Shown: positions 15,108-23,822 of the stretch, piece by piece
How positions within the stretch are numbered: the stretch's first letter is position 1
Layout: every line of letters starts with the position of its first letter
Source of the DNA: Anaerotignum sp.
GTDB lineage: Bacteria; Bacillota; Clostridia; Lachnospirales; Anaerotignaceae
Direction: 5' to 3'
DNA: 34,424 nt
Assembly (NCBI GenBank): GCA_020024265.1
Contig: JAHHTW010000020.1
Location: forward strand, 1-34,424
The notes under the pieces: generated by a model
The model's input: only the letters and a program-made list of their open reading frames with translations
What the model was told of the DNA's origin: nothing
The model's database searches: none
Made by a program: the position numbers and the translations under genes

Positions 15108-16337
15108 CTATTGCTTGCTTTGCTGGGCATCAGAGCCATGTTTTTTTTCATAACGGCGATCAATGGCTTCATTGACAAAAAGCTTGATGATTGCAAAGAT
15201 AGGAACACCAATGAACATCCCCAATGGCCCCATCAAAGCGCCGCCGACGATGACGGCAACAATGATCCAAAGCGGGCTGATTTCCAAAGAATCTCCAAGG
15301 ATTTTCGGCCCCAATACATTGCCGTCAAACTGCTGTAATGCAAGTATAAACAGCCCAACCCAAATGGCATCAATGGGATTGATGAGCAGTGTGATGATGA
15401 CGGAAGGAATCCCGCCCATCAAAGGACCGAAGTATGGAATCATGTTGGTGATCCCGATGATAACGCTCAATACCAATACCAAGGGTGCATCAATGATGGA
15501 TAGACCGATAAATGCCAAAATACCGATGATCAAAGAATCCAGCGCTTTTCCGACAATAAAATCTTGGAAAATATGGTGGATGCGATGACCATTGTAAAAA
15601 ATGCGATCTCCCAATTCGTTCGATGTAAAAGCATATATGAATTTACGGATATTTTGCAAAAAGCTTTCTTTGTCAAAAAGCATATAAAATGCAATGAATA
15701 CTGCCATAATCATATTAAATGCAAAGCGGCCGGCATTGACAACATTGCCGATGATGGTGGTCAGCATATTGGAAATGCCTGCAAGTTCCTGCTGTGTACC
15801 ACTGCCGTTGATAAAGTCAGAGGTGGCACCTACCAACGGGCTAAGCAGACGATTGATAAAACGGTTGACTTCCGCACCGTCGATGAAATCCACAGTCAAA
15901 AACAGTTCATCAATTTTGTTATTCAGCGCTGCGGTATATGCAGGCAGCTGATTGATAAATGTAATCAAAGAATCTTTGATTTCTGGTACAATATAAATGA
16001 CAATCCAGATCAAGCCGCCAATTACAATGACATAAATCAGTATGATGGCAATGGCACGTGTGATGCTTGGATGCCTTGAGAAAAAGCCATCCTTTTTCAT
16101 GGTATGCCGTTCAAAGAAATTGACAAAGGGATTCATCAAATAGGCAATCATGAAACCCATCAATATGGGCAGACATAATGTTTGCATAAACTGCAAGAAG
16201 CTTGCGATGGATGCGCTGATATTTGATAGGTTTCCAATAATTTTTTCAAAGAGTACCACTGCCGCAAGTATGCAGAAAACATAAACTGCAATCTTGAAAT
16301 ACCTACGGTCGTTCTCATTCCAATTCCACTTTTTCAC
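15108..16337 (-). CDS. AI-2E family transporter (TqsA/YtvI-type permease)
   Basis: 409-aa membrane protein of the AI-2E transporter family. It has two hydrophobic segments near the N-terminus (about residues 15-35 and 50-75), a charged periplasmic-type region (about 105-190), and then a cluster of segments with the family signature NMIPYFGPLMGGIPSV near residue 305 and DSLEISPLWIIVAVIVGG near residue 350. Members export autoinducer-2 or act as Na+/H+ antiporters; sequence alone does not decide. The frame begins at an ATG at 16358 without a ribosome binding site; GTG at 16337 has AAGGAG 9 nt upstream, inside the longer frame, and is the better start. No terminator separates it from ybaB. Confidence 0.9.
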   Translation of the reverse strand: MKKWNWNENDRRYFKIAVYVFCILAAVVLFEKIIGNLSNISASIASFLQFMQTLCLPILMGFMIAYLMNPFVNFFERHTMKKDGFFSRHPSITRAIAIILIYVIVIGGLIWIVIYIVPEIKDSLITFINQLPAYTAALNNKIDELFLTVDFIDGAEVNRFINRLLSPLVGATSDFINGSGTQQELAGISNMLTTIIGNVVNAGRFAFNMIMAVFIAFYMLFDKESFLQNIRKFIYAFTSNELGDRIFYNGHRIHHIFQDFIVGKALDSLIIGILAFIGLSIIDAPLVLVLSVIIGITNMIPYFGPLMGGIPSVIITLLINPIDAIWVGLFILALQQFDGNVLGPKILGDSLEISPLWIIVAVIVGGALMGPLGMFIGVPIFAIIKLFVNEAIDRRYEKKHGSDAQQSKQ

Positions 16338-16690
16338 TGACGGTTTCTCCTTTTTCATTCTGTGACATTTGTATTACTTACCTATCATATCATACTATGA
16401 ATGTCAAAAATATACCATATTCTTTTTGTAAAATTTTTGAGAAAGCCTATGACAGATGTGTGCAAAAATTTGCATCTGCATGTTGTGTGCAGAGAACTGC
16501 TCTGTTCTGTGGGGCTCTGTTCATTAAGAAAACCTTACATTTTCCCAGAAAATGTATTACAATCATGGGCAAGCGTTGACGTTGATTTTATGGAAGATTA
16601 TAATATATAAAAAAACAAAAATGCAAAAATCGGAAATCTCCGATACAGATACATATCAACAGATACGCAGAGCAGTGAAAGGAGCCCATT
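16338..16690. other. Divergent intergenic region between the AI-2E permease and moxR
   Basis: No gene is visible. On the minus strand a TTGACA (about 16400-16405) precedes the permease, with a weak -10 region TAGGTA inside the ATAGGTAAGTAA motif (16374-16385). On the plus strand a near-consensus promoter for moxR lies at 16576-16604. Between them there is no recognised RNA element. Confidence 0.5.
16576..16604 (+). promoter_or_regulatory. Vegetative promoter of moxR-DUF58
   Basis: TTGACG (16576-16581), 17-bp spacer, TATAAT (16599-16604), giving a leader of about 80 nt before the moxR start codon. Confidence 0.85.
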
Positions 16691-17653
16691 ATGCAAGAAG
16701 CATATATTCAGCAATTCAAAGAGAATTTTACAAAAATCGAAACAGAAGTCGCAAATGTGATTATTGGTCAGAAGGAACTGATTCGTCATGTTTTGACTGC
16801 CATGATTGCAGGTGGCAATGTACTGTTGGAAGGGATGCCGGGGCTAGGCAAAACACAGCTGGTAAAAGCCATTTCACAGGCAGTTGCACTGGATTTTTCC
16901 AGAATACAGTTTACACCGGATTTGATGCCGGCAGACGTCACCGGAACGACTGTAATGTCACAGGATGAAAATGGGAAATCTTTTTTTGCATTCCGCAAAG
17001 GCCCTATTTTTGCCAATCTGGTATTGGCAGATGAAATCAATCGTGCCACACCCAAAACACAGTCTGCGCTTTTGGAGGCAATGCAGGAGCATACAGTGAC
17101 AGGTGGCAGCCAAACCTACCGCTTGGAGGAGCCGTTTTTTGTACTGGCAACACAAAATCCACTCGAAACAGAGGGGACATATCCCTTACCCGAGGCACAG
17201 ATGGATCGCTTTTTGTTTAAGCTCAATGTTGCATTTCCAAGCAAAAAGGATTTGATGGAAATTGTGCGTACCACAACCAGCAGCACACCGCCCACAGCAA
17301 CACAGGTGTCAGATGGGCAAACACTTTTGCAAATGCGCCAGATTGCAGAAATGGTACCGGTGGCAGAGCCTGTGATGGAGTATATCATGGATCTGGTATT
17401 GCAGACACATCCGGAATACGAAAATGCACCGGATCAGGTGAAGCGTTATGTACGATATGGCGCAAGCCCACGTGCGGCGCAGGCAATCTCGAAGGTTGCC
17501 CGTATTTTTGCACTTTTGGATGGTCGCTATCATGTATCCTATGAGGATGTCAAACGGGTGGCAGCACCTGCGCTGCGCCATAGGGTATTTTTGAATTTTG
17601 AAGGTTTGGCAGATGGAAAAACAGCAGATGAAATCATTGAGGCATTGCTATGA
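16691..17653 (+). CDS. MoxR family AAA+ ATPase
   Basis: 320-aa AAA+ ATPase of the MoxR branch. Walker A is GMPGLGKT (48-55) and Walker B is LVLADEINRA (about 110-118), followed by sensor 1 ATQNPLE and the arginine-finger/lid segment GTYPLPEAQMDRFLF, all typical of MoxR. These ATPases act as chaperones that insert cofactors or activate von Willebrand-type partner proteins; the partner is almost always a DUF58 protein encoded next door, as here. The ATG at 16691 has AAAGGAG upstream. Its stop overlaps the next start by four bases (ATGA). Confidence 0.95.
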   Translation: MQEAYIQQFKENFTKIETEVANVIIGQKELIRHVLTAMIAGGNVLLEGMPGLGKTQLVKAISQAVALDFSRIQFTPDLMPADVTGTTVMSQDENGKSFFAFRKGPIFANLVLADEINRATPKTQSALLEAMQEHTVTGGSQTYRLEEPFFVLATQNPLETEGTYPLPEAQMDRFLFKLNVAFPSKKDLMEIVRTTTSSTPPTATQVSDGQTLLQMRQIAEMVPVAEPVMEYIMDLVLQTHPEYENAPDQVKRYVRYGASPRAAQAISKVARIFALLDGRYHVSYEDVKRVAAPALRHRVFLNFEGLADGKTADEIIEALL

Positions 17654-18513
17654 ACAAAACATTACAGGAAAGCTTGACAAAGGAATATCTGGGAAAGCTG
17701 CATGAAATTTCATTGCATCTGCGGCATAAGCTGTCCTTGGAGGGCTATAGCGGAAACCGCCGTACCAATGCAAAGGGCAGCTCTCTGGAGTTTTCCGATT
17801 TTCGGGAATACGAGGCAGGGGACGATTTGCGGCGTGTGGATTGGAACAGCTATGCACGATTTGGAAAACTTTATTTGAAGCTCTTTATGGAAGAAAAACA
17901 GGCGAGCATTAATATTTTCATGGATTGCAGCCGCTCTATGGAGCAGGATGGAAAATTTTTGACAGCAAAGCAGCTGGCAGCCTCTCTTGCCTATATCGGT
18001 ATGGGCGGCGGCGACCGTGTACAGCTGTTTCTCTTTCGGGAAAATGTATTTGCCATGCAGCAGAACCTGACACAGCAAAGCCGCTTTCCGCAGTTGGTAC
18101 GTTTTTTGGATGACATACAGGCAGAGGGCAAAACGGGACTTTTGGACAGTGTGCTGCACAGCAGGAATCTGGGACGGGGAATCAGCATCATTCTCTCTGA
18201 TTTTATGACAGAGGGGCAGATAGAACAGGCAGTGAAGGTGTTGCAGCAAAAAAAACAGGAGGTGCTTCTGTTACAGGTATTGTCTATGCAGGAGGTATCC
18301 CCTGCCATTGGTGGTGCGGTACGTTTGGTGGATGCAGAAACAGGCGAAACCAGAGATTTGAGTCTGACAGCAGAGGTCATTGCACAGTATCAAGAGGCGC
18401 TCAAACGCCAGCAGATGGCGCTGTATGAATTTTGCCGCAGCAGAGATGCGGTGTTTGCAGTTGTGGATGAACAGACAGACGTTTTGCGTGCATTATATCA
18501 AATATTGCAGTGA
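17650..18513 (+). CDS. DUF58 domain-containing protein, MoxR partner
   Basis: 287-aa soluble protein. The DUF58 core motif FREYEAGDDLRRVDWNSYAR lies at about residues 50-70, followed by a von Willebrand A-like fold with IFMDCSRSM (a MIDAS-like DxSxS motif) near residue 95. It has no membrane segment, unlike many DUF58 proteins that carry two N-terminal helices. It overlaps moxR by four bases, so the two are coproduced. The transglutaminase-like and Bat-type genes that often complete such operons are missing; a terminator follows directly. Confidence 0.93.
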   Translation: MNKTLQESLTKEYLGKLHEISLHLRHKLSLEGYSGNRRTNAKGSSLEFSDFREYEAGDDLRRVDWNSYARFGKLYLKLFMEEKQASINIFMDCSRSMEQDGKFLTAKQLAASLAYIGMGGGDRVQLFLFRENVFAMQQNLTQQSRFPQLVRFLDDIQAEGKTGLLDSVLHSRNLGRGISIILSDFMTEGQIEQAVKVLQQKKQEVLLLQVLSMQEVSPAIGGAVRLVDAETGETRDLSLTAEVIAQYQEALKRQQMALYEFCRSRDAVFAVVDEQTDVLRALYQILQ

Positions 18514-18545
18514 TGCAAAAGAAAGAAAACGAAAAAAGGTTTACA

Positions 18546-18578
18546 AGGGCTGTTGCTTGAGGGAACAGCCTTTTTTTT
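18546..18578 (+). terminator. Rho-independent terminator after moxR-DUF58
   Basis: Stem AGGCTGTT/AACAGCCT type hairpin (GGCTGTT at 18548-18554, AACAGCC at 18564-18570) with a 9-nt loop, followed by eight Ts. Confidence 0.88.
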
Positions 18579-18606
18579 ATGCAAACCAAAAGCCTGTGCT
18601 GCATAG

Positions 18607-18635
18607 GCATATAAGAGGGGAATTTTTCATAAAAG
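18607..18635 (+). promoter_or_regulatory. Candidate sigma-E promoter of yqfC-yqfD
   Basis: GCATATA (18607-18613), 14-bp spacer, CATAAAAG (18628-18635), matching the layout of the Bacillus sigma-E consensus and of the candidate before yabP. The yqfC operon is sigma-E dependent in Bacillus. The promoter lies directly after the DUF58 terminator and about 40 bp before the yqfC start. Confidence 0.5.
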
Positions 18636-18675
18636 CAATGTTTTTAGAAACACCCTTGGAAAGGAGGAATGGGCT

Positions 18676-18939
18676 GTGGGGTTCAAAAAGCAGTTGGCAC
18701 AATCGCTGGAACTGCCGAAGGAGGTTGTATTGGGACTGCCGTTGATTTGCATGACAGGCAATGAAGAAATGACAATTGAAAATCATAAGGGGCTTTTGGA
18801 ATATGCACCGGAAGGCGTACGCATTGCCAGCAGCAGTGGCAGCCTGTCCATCACAGGGGATGGATTGATACTCAGACAAATGTCGGCAGAATGCATTGTG
18901 GTTACAGGCGCAATACACAGCATAGAATTTTTGCGCTGA
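18676..18939 (+). CDS. yqfC: Sporulation protein YqfC (YabP/YqfC family)
   Basis: 87-aa protein of the YabP/YqfC family. The segment LPKEVVLGLPLICMTGNEEM followed by a beta-rich C-terminal half (GLLEYAPEGVRI, SLSITGDGL) is typical of YqfC. It is made in the mother cell under sigma-E in Bacillus and lies before yqfD there too. The start is GTG at 18676, with AAGGAGG 8 nt upstream; no ATG is available. The paralogue yabP at 967-1254 shares the fold. It begins the conserved yqfC-yqfD-phoH-pgpH-ybeY-cdd-era cluster. Confidence 0.93.
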   Translation: MGFKKQLAQSLELPKEVVLGLPLICMTGNEEMTIENHKGLLEYAPEGVRIASSSGSLSITGDGLILRQMSAECIVVTGAIHSIEFLR

Positions 18940-18985
18940 GCATGGACTTTAGTATGCTTTATAAAAAAATATCATCCGTAAAAGA

Positions 18986-20251
18986 ATGGTGGGGATTTTA
19001 TTGCCTGCATTATGGTATTATTTGCGTGGATATGTTATGATAAGGGTAACCGGATTTTCAATAGAACGGTTTCTGAATCTGGCGTCTTATCATCAGATAT
19101 TGTTTTGGGATACAAGATATGAAGGGACTGCATTGGTGCTGAAAACAACACTCGATGCCAAGGCAGAGCTTTCCTACTATGCAGAAAAAACAGGCTGCCA
19201 ATTGGAGCTGATTGCAAGCGGTGGTTTGCCTTTGCAGTTGCAGAGGCTTTGCAAAAGACAACTTTTTGCAGCCGGAATCCTTTGCTTTGTTGGTATACTG
19301 TATCTGCTTTCTTCTTTTGTTTGGAGGGTAGATGTACAAGGCAATGAGCGATTGACAAAAGAGGAGATTTTGCAGGCATGCGAAAAATATGATTTACACC
19401 CCGGAAGCTGGAAAAGAGGGGTGGATACGAAAATGCTGACAAAGGTGCTTTTGACAGAGTTTTCGGATATTTCATGGGTAAGTGTGGGCATTGATGGCAC
19501 AGATGCCACCATACACATTGCAGAAACTGTGGTTGCTCCTGAGATTGTGGATAAAACAACGCCCTGTGATATTATTGCGGAAAAGGACGGTTTGGTGTTG
19601 CAGATCGTGGCAGAGCGTGGCACGCCAAAGGTACAGGTCGGCGATGTGGTGCAAAAGGGGGAAGTACTCATTTCTTCTGCTGTTTTGGTGGGAATCGAAG
19701 GCGAAGAACAGCATACGGAGTATGTCGCTGCATCCGGCAGGGTGCAGGCACGCACATGGGAAAAACTGACAGAAGAATTGCCGCTTTCGGACAGTAAAAA
19801 AATATATGCAGCACAAAGTACAAGCAATCGCATGCTTTTGATTGGCAACTGGCAGATGGATTTTTTGAAACCACGTATGACAGGAGCATATGATACAGAG
19901 ATACAATCTGTACAGAATTTTGGTGTGGGGGATTGGAAATCACCACTTGTTTTGGTTACAGAGGCGTATCTGCCCTATGAAATGCAGCCCTTTACACGTA
20001 CTGTCGAGGAGGCAAAGGAAGAACTGGAAGCGATGTGTATCAAAAAAGCGTCAGCTTTGCCAAAGGCAGGCGAGGAACTGGAAGAAACAAAATTGCAATA
20101 TGAAGTCTATGCAGATTGTGTGCGTGCGGTTTGTACTGCCACACTTTCGGAGCAGATTGGCTTTGTACAAAATATAGAACATACAGGACAAATCAACAGA
20201 GAGGATGGAACAACAGAGAATGAATCAGATCGAAAGAGCCTTACAGATTGA
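18986..20251 (+). CDS. yqfD: Sporulation membrane protein YqfD
   Basis: 421-aa sporulation protein related to SpoIVFA-type membrane proteins. The N-terminal LWYYLRGYVMIRV near residue 10 is the family hallmark. One membrane segment lies at about residues 90-112 (FAAGILCFVGILYLL), followed by an extracytoplasmic beta-rich region with WRVDVQGNERLT and a long C-terminal part. The start is uncertain: the ATG at 18986 has no clear ribosome binding site, while a TTG at 19001 follows a weak GGTGGGG and would give the N-terminus seen in homologues. Its 3' end overlaps the phoH start by 47 bases. Confidence 0.9.
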   Translation: MVGILLPALWYYLRGYVMIRVTGFSIERFLNLASYHQILFWDTRYEGTALVLKTTLDAKAELSYYAEKTGCQLELIASGGLPLQLQRLCKRQLFAAGILCFVGILYLLSSFVWRVDVQGNERLTKEEILQACEKYDLHPGSWKRGVDTKMLTKVLLTEFSDISWVSVGIDGTDATIHIAETVVAPEIVDKTTPCDIIAEKDGLVLQIVAERGTPKVQVGDVVQKGEVLISSAVLVGIEGEEQHTEYVAASGRVQARTWEKLTEELPLSDSKKIYAAQSTSNRMLLIGNWQMDFLKPRMTGAYDTEIQSVQNFGVGDWKSPLVLVTEAYLPYEMQPFTRTVEEAKEELEAMCIKKASALPKAGEELEETKLQYEVYADCVRAVCTATLSEQIGFVQNIEHTGQINREDGTTENESDRKSLTD

Positions 20252-21224
20252 AGCAGGCATTATGATGCCGGTATTTGGGCAATTTGACTGTCATATCAAA
20301 AAAATTGAGAAAGAATGCGATGTGCATATTGTCAACCGTGGCGATGATGTCAAAATTGTCGGAGAGGAAAACGGTGTGCATATTGCATGGAATGTATTGC
20401 ACTCCTTGTCTGCACTGGCAAGACGTGGGGAGGAAATCACAGAGCAGAATTTGGAATACTTTTTATCCGCTGCCGCAGAAAGCGACCTCAAAGAGGTGCA
20501 AAAGGTATATGACGACCTGATTTGCATTACTGCAAACGGAAAGCCGCTCAAACCAAAAACATTGGGGCAGAAGAAATATATTGATTTGATGCGTAACAAT
20601 ACGGTAGTATTCGGCATCGGGCCTGCCGGTACAGGCAAAACCTATCTGGCAATGGCAATGGCAATTACCGCATTCAAAAATAACGAAGTCAATCGTATCA
20701 TACTGACACGTCCGGCAATTGAAGCAGGAGAAAAGCTGGGATTTTTACCCGGAGATTTGCAGCAAAAGGTAGATCCATATCTTAGACCGCTCTATGATGC
20801 GCTCTATGAAATCATGGGCGCAGAAGCATTTATGCGCAATATGGAAAAGGGGCTGATCGAGGTTGCACCGCTGGCTTATATGCGTGGGCGTACACTGGAT
20901 AATGCGTTTATTGTACTGGATGAAGCGCAAAATACCACACCGGAACAGATGAAAATGTTCTTAACCCGCATTGGCTATGGCGCAAAAGCGGTGGTGACAG
21001 GGGATTTGACACAGATTGACTTGGGCGAGGAAAAGCGTTCCGGTCTTTTGGAATCCACCAAAATACTCAGCGGTATAGAGGGCATTGGCATGATTACACT
21101 GACCAATAAGGATGTAGTCCGCCACCCCTTGGTTCAGAAAATTATACTGGCATATGAGAAATTTGAATCGAAGAAGAGAAGTGATCCGAAGAATGCAGGC
21201 AATGAAAAACATCGCAGGTACTAA
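20205..21224 (+). CDS. phoH: PhoH-like ATPase/RNase-associated protein
   Basis: 339-aa PhoH-family ATPase. A small N-terminal domain with VFGQFDCHIKKIEK lies at about residues 23-40. The P-loop domain follows, with Walker A GPAGTGKT (139-146), Walker B FIVLDEAQNT near residue 240, and the family segments TRPAIEAGEKLGFLPGD and GDLTQIDLG. The cellular role is thought to be in RNA metabolism, and it is regularly encoded beside ybeY as here. The start at 20205 lies inside yqfD and has GAGAGG directly in front of it; an ATG at 20220 is an alternative. No terminator lies before pgpH. Confidence 0.95.
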   Translation: MEQQRMNQIERALQIEAGIMMPVFGQFDCHIKKIEKECDVHIVNRGDDVKIVGEENGVHIAWNVLHSLSALARRGEEITEQNLEYFLSAAAESDLKEVQKVYDDLICITANGKPLKPKTLGQKKYIDLMRNNTVVFGIGPAGTGKTYLAMAMAITAFKNNEVNRIILTRPAIEAGEKLGFLPGDLQQKVDPYLRPLYDALYEIMGAEAFMRNMEKGLIEVAPLAYMRGRTLDNAFIVLDEAQNTTPEQMKMFLTRIGYGAKAVVTGDLTQIDLGEEKRSGLLESTKILSGIEGIGMITLTNKDVVRHPLVQKIILAYEKFESKKRSDPKNAGNEKHRRY

Positions 21225-23325
21225 AAAACCAAAAAAGTGTCAATGGACTTTTCGCAGTGTTCTTTTGGGCATTGCTTTTGTTTGTACCGTGCTTTGTATT
21301 GCGACAGGTTCCGTACAGCAGCATACCAGTGTGCAGGTGGGGGCGGTTGCGACAAAACGATACGTGGCACCGGAGGATACGGTGGACGCCGCAGCAACGG
21401 AAAAGCTGCAAAAAGCGGCGATGGAAAGCGTAGGCCCCATTTATAAAATGGACACCAAGGTAAGAGAGGTTTCTTTGGAAAATGTCAAAAGCGTGTTTGA
21501 AGAATTGCATAACGTGCTTTCGCAGCTTCCAAATGGAGCAAATTTTTACGATGCGGTACAGAATACGGCACTGGAGCTTCCGGTGGCATTTTCCAATCGC
21601 CAGCTGATGGCATATCAAAATTTGACAGCAGAACAAAGAGAGATGTTTGTCAATGACAGCCTCTCCATATTGGAGCATATTTACCATACAGGCGTAACGG
21701 CAGATGGCTTGGAAAGAGCAAAGGAGGAGGGAGAAGCCTATTTTGCCTCCTCCAAATGGAGCAGTGATCTGGCTGCAATGGCAAATGCCGTATTATCCGC
21801 TGCCATATCCCCCAATATGATTGTGGATGATGCTGCAATCGCACAGGCAAGGGAAGCGAAGAAAAACGAAGTTTCGGATGTGATTATCCGTAAAAATCAA
21901 AAGATTGTAGATGAAGGAGAAATTATTACACAAGAGATTTATGATCGGCTGTTTGCCTTACGCTTGGTGAGTGAGGCGGGATTAGAGGGCAGTATGGCGC
22001 CCCTTTTGGGTAGTCTGCTGATGACAGGTATGGTATTTGTTGCCCTATATCTGTTCTTTCGCTGGGCCAAAACGGATATCCTCTTGAAATCAAATGAAAT
22101 CTATATGCTCTTTACCATATATATGATTATGATTTTGCTCATTCGAGCCATGGCAAATATCACCATATTTACACTCATACCTGTGGGACTGTTTGCCATG
22201 CAGGTTAGTCTTTTGGTGGGACGGCGTATGGCGCTTTGGCTCAATACATTGTTTTGTATTGTGGGCTGCTTTATATTCAATGGAGATGTACAGTTTTTGA
22301 TGTATGCGCTCATCAGCGGTACATTTGCAGCATTGATCATACAAAAAACGGAAAAACGCACGTATCTATTGCCTGCGGCACTTGCGATGGCAGCCGTCAA
22401 TTTTGGCACCATGCTTGCGCTGGGCTTGTTTTCTTGGGGTAGTTATTCCATGGATCTTTTGATGCAGAGCGGCATGGGTGCATTTATGGGTATCATTTCG
22501 GTTATCATTGCAGTTGGCAGCCTGCCGTTTTGGGAAAGTGTGTTTGAAGCCAATACACCCTTGCGCTTGATGGAGCTGACCAATCCGAATAATCCGCTGT
22601 TGCGACGTATGATGATTGAAGCACCGGGGACGTATCATCATAGTCTGATTGTCGGAAATTTGGCAGAAACAGCAGTCTATGAAATTGGTGGAAATGTGGC
22701 TCTGGCAAGGGCGGGGGCATACTATCACGATGCCGGCAAACTGCTTGCTCCGCAGTATTTTGCGGAAAATCAGACCGGCAAAAATCTGCATGATGATTTG
22801 TGCCCAGAACAGAGTGCCAAAATCATCATTGGACATACCACGGCAGCACTGGAATTGGCAAGGGCATATAAGCTGCCAAAGGTGATACAGGATATGATGA
22901 TTGAGCATCACGGTACCACATTGGTAAAATATTTCTATTTTCAAGCGCTGAAACAATACGGCAAAGAACATGTCAATGAAGCGGATTACCGCTATAAAGG
23001 GCAAATTCCAACAAGCAGAGAGTCCGCTGTGGTGATGCTGGCAGATACCGTAGAAGCTGCTGTAAGAGCAATGCTTGGCAGTGGCAAGCCCATGGAGGAA
23101 ATTGAGGATGCGATACAAAATCTCATTCAGGACAAGCTCAACGATGGGCAGCTGAAGGAAAGCGGATTGCGCATTGATGAATTGGAAACCATAAGAAAGG
23201 CATTTTTGCGTGTGTTCCATGGCATGTATCATGAGCGTGTAAGCTATCCCAAGCAAGAGGAAATCCAAGAGGAAAAGGATACAGAGGAAAAAAGGGAGGA
23301 AACCAAGCGTGACAGTACTGATTGA
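21193..23325 (+). CDS. pgpH: Cyclic-di-AMP phosphodiesterase PgpH (7TM-HD family)
   Basis: About 710-aa membrane phosphodiesterase that degrades c-di-AMP. After a first membrane helix (near residues 25-45) comes an extracytoplasmic domain (about 60-270), then seven membrane segments (about 275-460), then a cytoplasmic HD domain. The HD domain has YHHSLIVGNLAE and YYHDAGK (the HD pair), IIIGHTTA and IEHHGTT, which supply the metal-binding His/Asp residues. The frame is open from 21154, but that would overlap phoH by 71 bases with no ribosome binding site; ATG codons at 21193 and 21202 are more likely starts. It is translationally linked to ybeY, which starts 17 bases before its stop. Confidence 0.93.
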   Translation: MQAMKNIAGTKKPKKCQWTFRSVLLGIAFVCTVLCIATGSVQQHTSVQVGAVATKRYVAPEDTVDAAATEKLQKAAMESVGPIYKMDTKVREVSLENVKSVFEELHNVLSQLPNGANFYDAVQNTALELPVAFSNRQLMAYQNLTAEQREMFVNDSLSILEHIYHTGVTADGLERAKEEGEAYFASSKWSSDLAAMANAVLSAAISPNMIVDDAAIAQAREAKKNEVSDVIIRKNQKIVDEGEIITQEIYDRLFALRLVSEAGLEGSMAPLLGSLLMTGMVFVALYLFFRWAKTDILLKSNEIYMLFTIYMIMILLIRAMANITIFTLIPVGLFAMQVSLLVGRRMALWLNTLFCIVGCFIFNGDVQFLMYALISGTFAALIIQKTEKRTYLLPAALAMAAVNFGTMLALGLFSWGSYSMDLLMQSGMGAFMGIISVIIAVGSLPFWESVFEANTPLRLMELTNPNNPLLRRMMIEAPGTYHHSLIVGNLAETAVYEIGGNVALARAGAYYHDAGKLLAPQYFAENQTGKNLHDDLCPEQSAKIIIGHTTAALELARAYKLPKVIQDMMIEHHGTTLVKYFYFQALKQYGKEHVNEADYRYKGQIPTSRESAVVMLADTVEAAVRAMLGSGKPMEEIEDAIQNLIQDKLNDGQLKESGLRIDELETIRKAFLRVFHGMYHERVSYPKQEEIQEEKDTEEKREETKRDSTD

Positions 23326-23776
23326 TATTCGCACAGAAGGCTTTCCAAAAGAGCTGGAGTGTGTCATGACGCAAATTGTACAAGAAAGCCTGCGATACGA
23401 AGGCTTTACAGAAAAATGTGAAATCAGCATATCCATTGTGGATGATGCAGAAATACACCAAATCAATAAGCAGTTTCGCAATATGGATCGTCCCACGGAT
23501 GTTTTGAGCTTTCCGCAACTGACATTTTCGGAGGATGAGCAACCACAATGCAATGAAAACGGAGAGATTGTCCTTGGGGATATTATCATATCACAAGAGC
23601 GTGCAAAGCAACAGGCAAGGGAATATGGACATTCTTTCAAAAGAGAAATTGCATTTTTGACAGCGCACAGTATGCTCCATCTTTTGGGCTACGACCACAT
23701 GGATCAGGAGGAAGAAAGGGAAATGTTCCAAAAGCAGAAAGAGATTTTGGAGTTGGCAGGGATTCCACGTATGTAG
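23309..23776 (+). CDS. ybeY: Endoribonuclease YbeY (rRNA maturation factor)
   Basis: 155-aa zinc-dependent RNase needed for 16S rRNA 3' maturation and ribosome quality control. The signature HSMLHLLGYDH with its three zinc-binding His lies near residue 115. The segments RPTDVLSFP near residue 55 and LGDIIIS near residue 90 are also typical. The start is GTG at 23309, with GGAGG 9 nt upstream, inside the end of pgpH. It lies in its usual place between pgpH and cdd; dgkA, which often sits between ybeY and cdd, is absent. Confidence 0.97.
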   Translation: MTVLIDIRTEGFPKELECVMTQIVQESLRYEGFTEKCEISISIVDDAEIHQINKQFRNMDRPTDVLSFPQLTFSEDEQPQCNENGEIVLGDIIISQERAKQQAREYGHSFKREIAFLTAHSMLHLLGYDHMDQEEEREMFQKQKEILELAGIPRM

Positions 23777-23822
23777 GCTGGGCTGAGGCACAGCAAAAGA
23801 AACACAAAGGGACGGTGTGCAT

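Noticed and set aside
22366..23640. 424-aa minus-strand frame opposite pgpH and ybeY
   Set aside because: It is antisense to two strongly supported genes, and its composition is unlike a normal protein.
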